Shown: piece after piece, positions 14,526-24,173 of the stretch
Numbering within the stretch: the first letter of the stretch is position 1
Layout: each line of letters starts with the position of its first letter
Source: Deltaproteobacteria bacterium
Lineage (GTDB): Bacteria > Myxococcota_A > Polyangia > Polyangiales > Ga0077539
Direction: 5' to 3'
Length of the DNA: 64,000 nucleotides
NCBI GenBank assembly: GCA_947477565.1
Contig: CANJUR010000008.1
Span: forward strand, 78,265 to 142,264
Made by a program: the position numbers and the translations under genes
Notes under the pieces: generated by a model
Seen by the model: the letters and a program-made list of their open reading frames with translations, nothing else
Databases searched by the model: none
What the model was told of the DNA's origin: nothing

Positions 14526-16562
14526 ATGGCGCTCGAACGACGGGTCATGATGGTCACCGCAGGTCAGCTCCTCAAGGATCGCAATCGCCTCCCGCCGAAC
14601 ACGGTCGCTGCGCTGGTGGATGGTCGCACCGTCGACCTGCACACGCCCGTGGAGGTGACCGAAGCCACAGAGGTAAAGCCCGTTTTCGCGGACGATCCGC
14701 GCGCACTGCCGATCATTCGGCACTCGATGGCGCACGTGATGGCCGACGCCGTTCAGCGGCTCTTCCCGGGCACGAAAGTCACCATCGGACCGAGCATCGA
14801 CAACGGTTTCTATTACGACTTCGACCGTCGAGACGGTCGGTTTACCGAAGACGATCTCGGGCGCATCGAGGTGACCATCAAGGAGATCGCTGCCGCGGAT
14901 TCTCCCTTCGTGCGCGGGGTGATGAGCCGCGAAGAGGCTCGCACTCGACTCACCGAGATGGGCGAGACGTACAAGGTCGAGATCCTCGATGGCATCCCCG
15001 TCGGCGAGGACATTTCGTTCTATCAGCACGGCGATTGGATCGACCTCTGCGAAGGGCCGCACGTCCCGAGCACTCGGTTCCTTCAGGCGGTGAAGCTCAC
15101 CTCCGTCGCGGGCGCGTATTGGCGCGGCGACGAGCGGCGTCCGATGCTCCAGCGCATCTACGGCACTGCGTTTCCGACGCAAAAGGCGCTCGATGCCCAC
15201 CTACGACAGCTGGAGGAAGCCCGCGCTCGCGACCACCGCAAGCTGGGCAAGGACCTCAAGCTGTTCATGTTTCACGAGTGGGCCCCGGCGTCGCCCTTCT
15301 TCCTCCCGCGCGGGGCGCACCTCTACAACGCATTGATCGCGTACATGCGCGACCAATACGCTCGGCGCGGCTACGCGGAAGTGATCACTCCACAGATCTT
15401 CGACAAGGCCCTTTGGGAGACCTCGGGGCACTGGGAAAACTATCGGGACAACATGTTCCTTGCGCTGGGTACGGACGCGCTCGAGCCCACGCGCGAGGGC
15501 CACGGCGTCCCGATGAACCAGGTCTTCACCCTCGACGAGAAGGTCACTGCCGCGCTCGCCACGGTGAGTTCGGGGTACATCTGCGGATGCAAGGCGATGA
15601 ACTGCCCATCGCACTGCCTGATGTTCGCGGCCGACCGCAAGTCGTACCGCGACCTGCCGCTGCGCATGGCGGACTTCGGCCGACTGCACCGCTACGAGCG
15701 CTCAGGAGTGACCCACGGCCTCTCGCGAGTTCGAACCTTCTCGCAAGATGACGCCCACATTTTCTGCACTGAAGAGCAGATGCCCGAGGAAATCGGAGCG
15801 TTCTTCGACCTGCTCGACGAGGTCTATCGCGACCTCGGCATGACCGACGTGAAGATCATGCTCGCGACGCGCCCGGAGAGCGGTTACCTCGGCACTGTTG
15901 AGTCCTGGGAGCGCGCGGAGAAGATCCTTGGCGACGCGGTCATCGCGAAGGGCAGAACCTTCGAGATCGCGAAGGGCGAAGGGGCTTTTTATGGGCCGAA
16001 GCTTGAGTTCCACATCACCGATGCGATCGGTCGTTCGTGGCAACTCGGGACTCTCCAGGTGGATCCCAACCTCCCAGAGCGCTTCGATCTCTCATACGTG
16101 GGCGCGGACAACACGAACCACCGCCCAGTCATGTTGCACCGCGCGGTCCTCGGATCACTCGAGCGCTTCTTGTCGCTCTACATTGAGCACACCGCGGGTT
16201 GGTTCCCGGCGTGGCTCGCGCCCGAGCAGATCGTCCTCGTGACGGTCTCGGACAAGCATCTGCCCTTCGCCGAATCGCTGGCGAAGCGACTTCGACTCGC
16301 CGGCCTGCGGGTTGATGTCGATGCGAGTAACGACAAACTCACGGCGAAGATCCGCAACGCCTCTCTACTGCGCCCCCCGTACATCGGTGTGATTGGAGAC
16401 AAGGAAGTCGAGTCAGACGGCGCGACGCTCCGCAAGGGACGCACCGACCTCGGTTTCCTCGCGACCGCCGACCTGATCGCGAAGCTTCGCGCGGAGTCCG
16501 TCGCACCGTCGCGAGTTCCCCTCGCCGAGTCTCCGATCGCTGTCGCCCCCATCGCGGAGTGA
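14526..16562 (+). CDS. thrS: Threonyl-tRNA synthetase
   Basis: The 678-residue class II synthetase has a TGS domain (about 10-70), the second additional editing domain with HSMAHVMADAV (about 75) and CEGPHVPSTRF, then the catalytic core. Motif 2 (RLHRYERSGVTHGLSRVRTFSQDDAHIFC) is here as YERSG and SRVRTFSQDDAHIF, and zinc ligands are present (Cys of MNCPSH, DDAH, NHRPVMLHRA). The C-terminal anticodon domain is normal. It differs from the family between NMFLALGTDA and MNCPSH: about 46 residues lie where E. coli has about 13, and the usual KPMNCPGH reads KAMNCPSH. The start ATG 14526 was chosen because the upstream open frame lies opposite mvaB. Confidence 0.95.
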   Translation: MALERRVMMVTAGQLLKDRNRLPPNTVAALVDGRTVDLHTPVEVTEATEVKPVFADDPRALPIIRHSMAHVMADAVQRLFPGTKVTIGPSIDNGFYYDFDRRDGRFTEDDLGRIEVTIKEIAAADSPFVRGVMSREEARTRLTEMGETYKVEILDGIPVGEDISFYQHGDWIDLCEGPHVPSTRFLQAVKLTSVAGAYWRGDERRPMLQRIYGTAFPTQKALDAHLRQLEEARARDHRKLGKDLKLFMFHEWAPASPFFLPRGAHLYNALIAYMRDQYARRGYAEVITPQIFDKALWETSGHWENYRDNMFLALGTDALEPTREGHGVPMNQVFTLDEKVTAALATVSSGYICGCKAMNCPSHCLMFAADRKSYRDLPLRMADFGRLHRYERSGVTHGLSRVRTFSQDDAHIFCTEEQMPEEIGAFFDLLDEVYRDLGMTDVKIMLATRPESGYLGTVESWERAEKILGDAVIAKGRTFEIAKGEGAFYGPKLEFHITDAIGRSWQLGTLQVDPNLPERFDLSYVGADNTNHRPVMLHRAVLGSLERFLSLYIEHTAGWFPAWLAPEQIVLVTVSDKHLPFAESLAKRLRLAGLRVDVDASNDKLTAKIRNASLLRPPYIGVIGDKEVESDGATLRKGRTDLGFLATADLIAKLRAESVAPSRVPLAESPIAVAPIAE

Positions 16563-16678
16563 CCCTCCGCCGCCGCTGAGCAATCCCCCCTGCAGAGAGC
16601 CTTCGGGTTCACCCCTCCTCCATTCCCTCGATCCGATCCCGTAACCTTCGCCTCGGCCGACCTGCGCGACCCGCCCCA

Positions 16679-17049
16679 TCACTCACGGGTCAGTGCATGA
16701 TCGAGGAGCGGCCGGCGTCGAAGCCCAATGCGCTCACGCTGGCCGGGCGCGATGCTCATGAAGCGCACGCCAAACCCTGGGTTCGCGTTCTTCCCGCGGA
16801 CTCGCAAGCGTCGATCTATGCGGGAAAGCCCCAAAGGTACAGCGCACCCTGCTCCGACTCAGTGAAGCGCAATCTGACAGGGCAATCCAGATCTGGGGGG
16901 ATGCAACCGTTGATGAAGATCAACATCTCCGAGATGTTCGTGATGAAAGAGTGGAGAAAGTTATCGGCGTCGTTGCGGTCGACTTCCAAGTTGGCCACAT
17001 CGACTTGCAGAAACGATCGCCTTCCAGGCCATCCGGAGGAACAGACTCA
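16679..17049 (-). pseudogene. Broken PilZ-domain gene
   Basis: The 546 bp after thrS hold no intact gene, but the minus strand encodes a PilZ domain in two frames. From about 17046 one frame reads RRSFLQVDVANLEVDRNDAD, then NFLHSFITNISEMLIFING and CPVRLRFTESEQGALYLWGF, and stops. A second frame then gives GKNANPGFGVRFMSIAPGQR and ends at 16679. Together these follow the order of a myxobacterial PilZ protein, which would bind cyclic-di-GMP. Defects are an in-frame stop just before the domain with no good start, a frameshift near 16815, and loss of the conserved Gly of the (D/N)xSxxG motif (here NISEML). Confidence 0.75.
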
Positions 17050-17108
17050 GCGATTCTCGCTCACCTGGAACGTCGTCCTCGCTGCCCTCGTCGCCTCGGA
17101 TGATCACC

Positions 17109-19664
17109 TCACCGCACGTTTACCCTGGCGACGACAACGCGGTTGTCGCGATCATGGTCACCGCCCTCCAGGCGCATTCGATCACCGCCATCGAAGAAGC
17201 CCAGGAAGACCGTGAAGACCCCGGGGCGATACGTCAACGGCACGTTCACAGTGATCTGATCGCTGATGAAGTCACCGCTCTGCCAGTGCCGCGTCGGGTA
17301 CCGACCACCGACCCCCTCATGGTCGCCGTTGATACGAGGGCCCTGCCCATCGGTGTGCACAAACAACTGCCAGTTACGCGTTGCGTCCGCGACTACATGG
17401 AAGTGAAACGTCACCTTGAACGACCCACCGAGCGGCACGTAGCTCAGGCCATTCGAGTCGAGGTCATACCCAATATACTGATAGGTATTCTCGAAGACTG
17501 AAGGCTCACGCGCAGGGTGACGCATTGGCGGGCGCTCGGACCGCACCCAGGGCTCCAACGGGTTGCGATTCGGTCGCCCCTCTAGTTCGCTGACCGCGAC
17601 AAAGAGGTTGCTGTTGCTCGCGTCGGCGATCGGGATGTTGTGGTGACGCTCGTGCCGATACGCGCGGTTGAGTGCGGGGAATACATCGTTGCCCAGGACG
17701 AGGAAACTGCGGCGTCCGCCGGTGATCCAGCGTACTGCCTCATCCTCGGTGCGGAGCATCTCGGGTACCACCTGGGTGTAGTAGCGCGTCGCCGGGTCGT
17801 CGCTCGGACCGCCGAAACGAGCAACGGGCTCTTCGCCGTGACGCAGCGAGCGAATGACCGCCCACACACCGCGCGGGGACATGTGCTCGGAGAGCGAGAC
17901 CATGAAGCCTTGGGTGTAGAGGAGCGCGACCATAAGCGCCGCGACCGGAACCCACGCGACACGCGACCCGAGCAACTTGTTCAGCGGGTTCTCCGTGCGA
18001 CCGAGCCACGCGAAGAGATTCCAGACCGCGATGAAACCCACAACCGCAACGACGATGCCGACCGGCGCGGCAGCGAGCGCCGTCATTCCGTCGCGACCGG
18101 GCGTGGTCAGCGTCGGGATCGAGCGAACGCTCAGCCCAACGATGACGCACACCAACGCCAGCACCCCAAGGAGCGCACGGAGGTTGGCGAGAAGAAGCGT
18201 TCCGCCCGCGGGGCGACCACGCTCGGTGGTCTCCGTGACGACCAAACGACGAGCATCGGCCTCGACCTCAAGCATCCACGTATACGGACGCCGCCACGCA
18301 AACAGATCAACCCGACCCGTCCCTTGAAACAGAACCACGATCGAGAGGGCAAGAAACAACCCGGTCTCGATGATGTGGAAACCCTCCGCCGGAAGCGGCG
18401 GCATCTCGCCATGCGCAGCCCTCGCCGCCTTCACGTTGGCGGTCCACTCGCTGAACTTGATGGCAAACCCCGTCGGGAAGGTCGGACCGCCGTCCGGCAG
18501 ACCAAGCGCCGCGTACGCAGCCTTAGGGAACTGCAAGAAATCGCGAAGCATCAGTACGGTGAGCAGCGCTGCAGCCACCGCCACCGTGCGCCACGGCGTG
18601 CGCTCGCGCTCCGCGTCGCGGAGAAGCACCGCAAGCCCCAGAGCAATCGGCGCGACCATCACGAACGCACTCATCCCGAACAACTGCATGTGGAAGGTCT
18701 GCAGTGCGAACCCGAGCGCGATCGCGAGGAAGGCTGTCAGCCGCATCCCAGCCTCGCGCCACGCGTCGGAGTCCTGCGTCTCGTCCGCGGGCAACGTCGG
18801 ATCGGTCTCGCCACCAGGCACTTGCGAGGGCGGACTTACCAGACGAAGTAAGCCAAACGGCACGAGGCCGGTCCAGGGAAAGGTGCCGTGGGCGATCTGC
18901 TCAAAGAAGACCTCGAAGGTCTGCCACTGCGTCGGAATCGCGGACTGAGGCGACGCGCCCACCCAGGTCGAATATCCGGTGAGCTCGCGGGAGGCGACGC
19001 GAATACAGACGATCGCTAGCGCTGCCGCGACGACGAAGGACACCGCACTGGTGAGGCGCGTCAGACGCGACTCGGCGCCGAAACGGAGCAGCCCCGCGAG
19101 CCCGACGGCACCAAGGATCGGCACCACGCCGAGCATCACGCCAGCCGCACGCACCCCGAGCAGAAGTCCCACCGCGGCGAGCGCCGCACCACCGAGTTGC
19201 CATCGGCGACCGCGTCCCCAGAGCAGAAGCACGAAACCCGCGAGTGCCAGGGTCGATGCGCTCTGCGCCACGCCGCCACCGAACATCTGTCGGGCGTTCA
19301 TGAACACCAGCGGGATGGTCGCGTAGGTGATCCCCACGTAGGCGGCGAGACGCCGATCGCCCGCGCCCCTCGCGGCGGCCATCAGCGCGCACGCCGATGC
19401 GAAGGCGAGCAGGGCAGTCGGCAGCCGACCCCAGAGTTCGGAGACACCGCCGAGTCGGAAGCCTAGAGCAACCGCGGCGATCTGCCCTGGGGGCCGATCA
19501 AACGCGACGGGCCGACCCGCGATGAGTTCACGGGCGAGGTCCGCCACATGAATCTCCGCGGGTTGCCAGATGCCAAAGCGCTGGAGTCCAAAAAGAAGGA
19601 CGAGCACCGCTGCGGTGATCGACACGAGGTAGGCGACCCATCGGTCGCTGGCAGTGTTCTTCAT
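17109..19664 (-). CDS. Large GT-C-type membrane glycosyltransferase-like protein
   Basis: The 851-residue protein has a first membrane helix (AYLVSITAAVLVLLFGLQ) followed by an acidic loop QPAEIHVADLARELIAG, as in dolichyl/polyprenyl-phosphate-sugar-dependent GT-C enzymes (PMT/ArnT type). About a dozen more helices follow, to about residue 620. The last 240 residues are soluble and beta-rich, ending with GGSFKVTFHFHVVADA and GVFTVFLGFFDGGDRM, a jelly-roll-like pattern. It probably moves a sugar from a lipid carrier onto a periplasmic acceptor; donor and acceptor are unknown. ATG 19664 has a GAGGA ribosome site 5 bp upstream, better than the GTG 19694. Confidence 0.75.
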   Translation of the reverse strand: MKNTASDRWVAYLVSITAAVLVLLFGLQRFGIWQPAEIHVADLARELIAGRPVAFDRPPGQIAAVALGFRLGGVSELWGRLPTALLAFASACALMAAARGAGDRRLAAYVGITYATIPLVFMNARQMFGGGVAQSASTLALAGFVLLLWGRGRRWQLGGAALAAVGLLLGVRAAGVMLGVVPILGAVGLAGLLRFGAESRLTRLTSAVSFVVAAALAIVCIRVASRELTGYSTWVGASPQSAIPTQWQTFEVFFEQIAHGTFPWTGLVPFGLLRLVSPPSQVPGGETDPTLPADETQDSDAWREAGMRLTAFLAIALGFALQTFHMQLFGMSAFVMVAPIALGLAVLLRDAERERTPWRTVAVAAALLTVLMLRDFLQFPKAAYAALGLPDGGPTFPTGFAIKFSEWTANVKAARAAHGEMPPLPAEGFHIIETGLFLALSIVVLFQGTGRVDLFAWRRPYTWMLEVEADARRLVVTETTERGRPAGGTLLLANLRALLGVLALVCVIVGLSVRSIPTLTTPGRDGMTALAAAPVGIVVAVVGFIAVWNLFAWLGRTENPLNKLLGSRVAWVPVAALMVALLYTQGFMVSLSEHMSPRGVWAVIRSLRHGEEPVARFGGPSDDPATRYYTQVVPEMLRTEDEAVRWITGGRRSFLVLGNDVFPALNRAYRHERHHNIPIADASNSNLFVAVSELEGRPNRNPLEPWVRSERPPMRHPAREPSVFENTYQYIGYDLDSNGLSYVPLGGSFKVTFHFHVVADATRNWQLFVHTDGQGPRINGDHEGVGGRYPTRHWQSGDFISDQITVNVPLTYRPGVFTVFLGFFDGGDRMRLEGGDHDRDNRVVVARVNVR

Positions 19665-19742
19665 GAGTCCTCGAAGGGTCGAAATCGGGCGCACACTAGT
19701 TCACCCCGGACGGCGAACACAACCGTCGCGGAGCGTGGGTCA

Positions 19743-21104
19743 TCAACACTCGATGATGTTCACCGCGAGGCCGCCCCGGGCCGTCTCTTTGTACTTGGTG
19801 CTCATGTCCGCCCCGGTCTGCCGCATCGTCGCGATGACCTTGTCTAGCGACACTTTGTGCTTTCCGTCGCCCGCCATCGCGAGCCTCGCGGCGTTGATCG
19901 CCTTCACGCTCCCCATCGCGTTGCGCTCGATGCACGGCACCTGAACCAGTCCGCCGATTGGGTCGCAGGTGAGTCCGAGGTTGTGCTCCATCCCGATCTC
20001 TGCGGCGTTCTCGACCTGCTCGGGAGTCCCTCCCATCACCTCGGCTAGCGCACCGGCAGCCATCGAACACGCCACCCCGACCTCCCCCTGACACCCGACC
20101 TCGGCACCGGAGATCGATGCGTTCTTCTTGTACAGAATCCCAATCGCACCTGCGGTCAGCAGAAACCTGACCACCCCGTCATCGTCTGAGTTCGGGATGA
20201 AGCGTAGGTAGTAGTGCAACACCGCGGGGATGATTCCGGCCGCTCCGTTGGTCGGCGCGGTGACGACACGCCCGCCCGCAGCGTTCTCCTCGTTCACGGC
20301 GAGCGCGAAGAGATTGACCCAGTCCATGACCACCAACGGGTCACTGTTCCCGCCCGGGTCGCACCTTAGCTTTCGATAAAGTGCTGCCGCCCGCCGACGC
20401 ACCTTCAATCCACCGGGCAAAATACCCTCCCGCTCGCATCCCCGTTGCACACACGCCACCATCACCGACCAGATCTCCAGCAGCAGCCGTCGCACCTCCG
20501 CGGCTGGGCGCCATGCACACTCGTTCTCGAACATCACCGTGCTGATCGAGAGCCCGCTAGCATGGCAGGCATGGAGCAACTCCCGTCCGGTGGAGAACGG
20601 ATGAGGAACGTCACACCTCTCGCCCCCGACCCCCTCCGAGACGCCATCCTGATTGACCACGAAGCCACCACCCACTGAGTAGAACACCCGCTCGAGCAGG
20701 ACCCCGCCGTCCGGACCCAGCGCGGAGAAACGCATGCCATTGGAATGGAGTGGCAAAGTCTCGCGACGGTGGAAGACGAGGTCGCGGTCCGGGAGGAAGG
20801 CAACCTCGTGTTTACCGACCAGTGTAATTTTTCCCGCACTACGAACGTCCCCGACTTGCTTCGGAACACTGTCCGGATCGATGGAGTCTGGCCTTCCTCC
20901 CATCAATCCGAGAATTACCGCGATGTCGCTCCCATGACCCTTCCCGGTGTGCCCGAGCGAGCCGAAGAGTTCAACCTTCAGACCCTCGACCGACTCCAGG
21001 ATGTCCGCCGCGGCGATCCCTTCAACGAAGCGCAGTGCTGCGCGCATCGGCCCAACGGTGTGAGAACTCGACGGCCCGATGCCGATGCTAAACATATCGA
21101 ACAC
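19743..21104 (-). CDS. sdaA: L-serine ammonia-lyase (single-chain, iron-sulfur)
   Basis: The enzyme deaminates L-serine to pyruvate and ammonia. The 453-residue protein joins the beta domain ([19 protein letters not shown] at the start) and the alpha domain in one chain. The [4Fe-4S]-type cysteines are in [17 protein letters not shown] and [17 protein letters not shown], with the terminal Cys of the chain (NIIEC) matching the tail cysteine that enters the active site in L. pneumophila SDH. A GGAGGTGA ribosome site directly precedes GTG 21116, too close to serve it, so GTG 21104 with 8-11 bp spacing was chosen. No obvious operon partner. Confidence 0.94.
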   Translation of the reverse strand: MFDMFSIGIGPSSSHTVGPMRAALRFVEGIAAADILESVEGLKVELFGSLGHTGKGHGSDIAVILGLMGGRPDSIDPDSVPKQVGDVRSAGKITLVGKHEVAFLPDRDLVFHRRETLPLHSNGMRFSALGPDGGVLLERVFYSVGGGFVVNQDGVSEGVGGERCDVPHPFSTGRELLHACHASGLSISTVMFENECAWRPAAEVRRLLLEIWSVMVACVQRGCEREGILPGGLKVRRRAAALYRKLRCDPGGNSDPLVVMDWVNLFALAVNEENAAGGRVVTAPTNGAAGIIPAVLHYYLRFIPNSDDDGVVRFLLTAGAIGILYKKNASISGAEVGCQGEVGVACSMAAGALAEVMGGTPEQVENAAEIGMEHNLGLTCDPIGGLVQVPCIERNAMGSVKAINAARLAMAGDGKHKVSLDKVIATMRQTGADMSTKYKETARGGLAVNIIEC

Positions 21105-21735
21105 GCTGATGGTCACCTCCGCAACCTACCCTATGAGTGCCTGTTGCGGGCGGGCATCTCGGCAACCTATTTCGTCCCTCGCTACAGGCTGCCGGAATGG
21201 TTCCGCAATAACGCGTGACTTCGCTCGATTGGGCGTCGCGGTGGACGCCAACCTACAGCAACGACTCGATGCTTTAGCGGCGCCCGATCTGAGCCCTACC
21301 TCACTTTTGTTGATGCCATGACGCCCTTGCTCAGCAAGAGTTAGTAGGAGCCAACTCTTCGGAGCCTTCGACACGATACACATCGAAGTGCAGTCACGCT
21401 GCCGATACACGCCCCCCAACGCCGTCGCTGGCCATCCCGCCGGTGCGTATCGAGGTGCCCTTGGCGATGCCCCGGCGCACATCACAGCGGCGCCGATCGA
21501 ACTTGTCATGCCCGATGGCGGGCTATTGCGTGTGCCGCCGTCGATCGATGCTGTGATCGGCGCGTCGATCACAATCACTGCCTTGAAGTGATCGTATTCT
21601 CGGGGCGGCCGGGCTCATCGAGACCACCGACATTGACTGCCGACGAAGGACGTCGAGCAGGATCTTCCAGGCGCGACGGCTCTGCCCGACCGGGACCGCA
21701 GGCAGACCGAAAAAGCGACGCCGGCCAATAAATAC
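21105..21735 (-). other. Gene-free stretch with possible insertion-sequence relic
   Basis: About 600 bp between sdaA and the LuxE-like gene lacks a convincing gene. On the plus strand a short frame (about 21388-21591) ends with IELVMPDGGLLRVPPSIDAV, reminiscent of the C terminus of the small IS66-type accessory protein (LPDGxxxxVPPxxD). Another frame at about 21213-21321 reads TRDFARLGVAVDANLQQRL before a stop. No inverted repeats or full transposase are seen. It is best described as decayed DNA, perhaps an old insertion beside the LuxE/aminotransferase pair. Confidence 0.3.
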
Positions 21736-22824
21736 TCACTCACCCGACAGCGCGGCGTCCATGGCCCGTGCGCACCCACGAGGAGTCGCCCCTTGGGCTC
21801 GGCCCAAAATCACGAATCCTTCCCCATCAACGTCCATTCGCCCCAGGTCGCTCGTCTGAATTGCGACGCTGCTCCCAAGATTCATCAGGTCAACAACGCG
21901 CACCAAACCAACAGAACCACGCGGAAGCTCTCTCAACGTGACGCCATCGACCATCGACACCCGCACCCACGGGGGAACATGGTAACTCCCCCTGCCCTCG
22001 CGCCGTGACTCGTACCCCTGCGAACTGAGCTCGGTCATCCCATATTCACCGAGGATGGCATCGTCTCCGAGCGCAAAAGTAGCCCCAATTATTCTGCGCA
22101 AAACGGCCGGATCGACCTCTCGGGAACGACCCTTGAATCCTCCAGTGGGCATCGCGACGCTACCGGGGGCCAGGTGCCACGATTTCCCTCCAAGCGCGTC
22201 GAAAAGATGCACAAAGGCGAAGCTCGTCCCCAGCAACGCGACCGGAAGACCATCACGGCCGGCGGCTTCCATAGCAGCGATCACAGCGGCGAGATCGAGT
22301 ACTGCTCCCCGCACCATCCACGGGTCCATCTCCCCCCGATGCCAATGCTCCGCGAAGCGAGACAGCATGAAAGAGAGTGAGGAAGTGGGCAAGCGATCTT
22401 CCGACTCCGCAAGAAAGATGCAGTGGTATCCCGCATGCTGGAGCAACAAACGGGAGGCGGTCGCACGTGCAGCCCTCCCATACAGCGAAAGATCAGCGAA
22501 AGAATGCCGACCGCGAAGCTCCTGCGTGGTCCCGCTGGTCTCAAAGATTCGCACCGTCGCCGACTCCGGAAAGCACGCCACGCGGGCAATCTTGAAAATG
22601 TCGGTCGGTAGGGCCGGAATCTCCGACAACTCAACTGGAATCCGATCACCGATGGCACGGCCAGCGACCCGCTCCAACACATCGTTGTGCGATCGTTGCC
22701 AGGCAAAAACCTCGCATCCGAGGGCTTCAACCTCACCGACGCTAATCGACTCAAACGGCTTGTCGCTCAGGGCATTCAAGCGTGTCTCGAGGTTGCGCCC
22801 CGCGTCGTCGAGCCAGCCTCTCAC
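21736..22824 (-). CDS. LuxE-like acyl-protein synthetase (ANL superfamily)
   Basis: LuxE enzymes activate a fatty acid with ATP and pass the acyl group through a cysteine to an acyl-CoA/acyl-protein reductase. The 362-residue product has ALPTDIFKI, the adenylate loop IFETSGTT (residues 93-100), a central LGTSFAFVHLFDAL, GEYGMTELSSQGY (about 260), SDLGRMDVDGEGF and ILGRAQGATPRGCARAMD. The near-terminal Cys351 matches the position of the acyl-accepting cysteine of LuxE. The start GTG 22824 overlaps the aminotransferase stop by 4 bp (GTGA), so the two are translationally coupled. No LuxC or LuxD gene is near; the acyl substrate is unknown. Confidence 0.85.
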   Translation of the reverse strand: MRGWLDDAGRNLETRLNALSDKPFESISVGEVEALGCEVFAWQRSHNDVLERVAGRAIGDRIPVELSEIPALPTDIFKIARVACFPESATVRIFETSGTTQELRGRHSFADLSLYGRAARATASRLLLQHAGYHCIFLAESEDRLPTSSLSFMLSRFAEHWHRGEMDPWMVRGAVLDLAAVIAAMEAAGRDGLPVALLGTSFAFVHLFDALGGKSWHLAPGSVAMPTGGFKGRSREVDPAVLRRIIGATFALGDDAILGEYGMTELSSQGYESRREGRGSYHVPPWVRVSMVDGVTLRELPRGSVGLVRVVDLMNLGSSVAIQTSDLGRMDVDGEGFVILGRAQGATPRGCARAMDAALSGE

Positions 22825-24173
22825 GCCACCCGCTGCTCCGCGAGGACCAGTGCGAGAGTGTTTGCAAACTCGAGAGTTTGTTCGTCGGTCAGACATGCCG
22901 GCGGCGTGAGCGTCAGCACATCACCGAAGACGCCACCGGTAAGCAGGATGTATCCTCTCAGCAACATCTGGCGGCATACCGACAGCGCCCGGCGCAATCC
23001 GCCGTCGATGGAGACGCCCACGAGCAAGCCCGCAAATGTCAGCCGCCGCACACCAAGATCGCGGTTCTGGAGCGCATAGCGCAGCTCCCTTTCCAGAACA
23101 GCCGCACATCGCGCAATCATCGCGCTGGTCTCTGGCAGTTGTAGAACATCTAGAGAAGCAATCGCGGCGGCACAGGCCAGAGGATTCCCAAGGAAAGTCG
23201 AGGTGTGAATCGCCTCCCCCACGGAAGAACCCCACGATCGGGCAACCTCCTCCCGCAGAATCGCTGCGCTCACGGGCAGTCCGCCTCCGAGAGCCTTGCC
23301 GACAACCACCACGTCGGGCTCGCACCCCATTGCAACCGACTGAAACCAAGGTCCGGTTCGTCCAAGTCCAGTGTAGACCTCGTCAGCGATCAGCAGCGCC
23401 CCGTGCTCCCGAGCCATAGCTTCGAGCGCCACCAGAGCACCCGGAGCGGCGGGTTCGACCCCGCCCCGCCCGAGCGTGGGCTCAACCAGCACAGCACCTG
23501 TGCGGCCCTCCGCGAGTACAGAGCGCGCCATCTCCAGCGATCGATCTCGACTAAATAACGAGGGAAACGGCACAAATCGTATCGTCGGATTCAGTTGTTC
23601 GGAGAAAGGGTCACGGAACTCCACTTTGTAGCCGCAGGCCGCGAGCGTCCCGTAACTGAGACCATGATAGCCGCCCTCGAAGGCCAATACGCCAGGGCGT
23701 CGCGTTGCAAGCATCGCGGTCTTGAGAGCAGCCTCAATCGCATCAGCCCCCGATAGGCCGAGAATCACCCGGGCCGACCAAGGGACCAGTTTCGAGAGAC
23801 GCGACTCCAGAAGGATTTTCTGCGCCGAAGGGTAAACGTCGCCGAGCGCGTGGAGCAGCCTTCCCGCTTGTGATTGTACCGCCGCGACGACGTCTGGGTG
23901 ACCGTGCCCCAACAGGGCGACTCCGAACCCCCCCGTCAGATCAACGTACCGATTGCGATCGACATCTACGACATTGGCTCCGCGGGCCTCCGCCCAGACA
24001 ATGGGGTCGTGAGAAGCACCGGTCAATTCCTCGCGTCGGCGGCGCCGAGCAGTCAGACCGGGGCACTCCGCTGCGGCGAGGAGATCAACAAAGCTGCGGG
24101 AGGCCTCGCCCCCCGGTGCGTCTTTACGCACCAGCGGGAGAAGCGTGCCGATGATGGTCGTGGTGTCTAACAT
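22821..24173 (-). CDS. Class III PLP-dependent aminotransferase
   Basis: The 450-residue protein has the fold-type I class III pattern: VDLTGGFGVALLGHGHPDVV (substrate loop), GLSGADAIEAAL (phosphate binding), EGGYHGLSYGTL, the PLP aspartate D264 in LIADEVYTGLGRTG and the Schiff-base lysine K293 in VVVGKALGGG. Relatives act on ornithine, diaminobutyrate, amines or aldehydes; the substrate cannot be told. ATG 24173 was chosen over GTG 24203 because GAAGG sits 6 bp upstream. It begins 44 bp after the rplQ stop on the same strand and no terminator is visible between, so it seems to ride on the ribosomal alpha operon. Its stop overlaps the LuxE-like start, implying a joint pathway. Confidence 0.88.
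   Translation of the reverse strand: MLDTTTIIGTLLPLVRKDAPGGEASRSFVDLLAAAECPGLTARRRRREELTGASHDPIVWAEARGANVVDVDRNRYVDLTGGFGVALLGHGHPDVVAAVQSQAGRLLHALGDVYPSAQKILLESRLSKLVPWSARVILGLSGADAIEAALKTAMLATRRPGVLAFEGGYHGLSYGTLAACGYKVEFRDPFSEQLNPTIRFVPFPSLFSRDRSLEMARSVLAEGRTGAVLVEPTLGRGGVEPAAPGALVALEAMAREHGALLIADEVYTGLGRTGPWFQSVAMGCEPDVVVVGKALGGGLPVSAAILREEVARSWGSSVGEAIHTSTFLGNPLACAAAIASLDVLQLPETSAMIARCAAVLERELRYALQNRDLGVRRLTFAGLLVGVSIDGGLRRALSVCRQMLLRGYILLTGGVFGDVLTLTPPACLTDEQTLEFANTLALVLAEQRVA

Noticed and set aside
14418..15200. Long extension of the HMG-CoA lyase frame
   Set aside because: It is antisense to thrS; the lyase begins at ATG 14417 with its first barrel strand.
16697..17215. Plus-strand 172-codon frame after thrS
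   Set aside because: Translation is unlike a protein, and the minus strand shows a better explanation, the decayed PilZ gene.
17640..18851. 403-codon plus-strand frame
   Set aside because: Highly charged, repetitive Arg/Glu/His product antisense to the GT-C gene; no start signal or motif.
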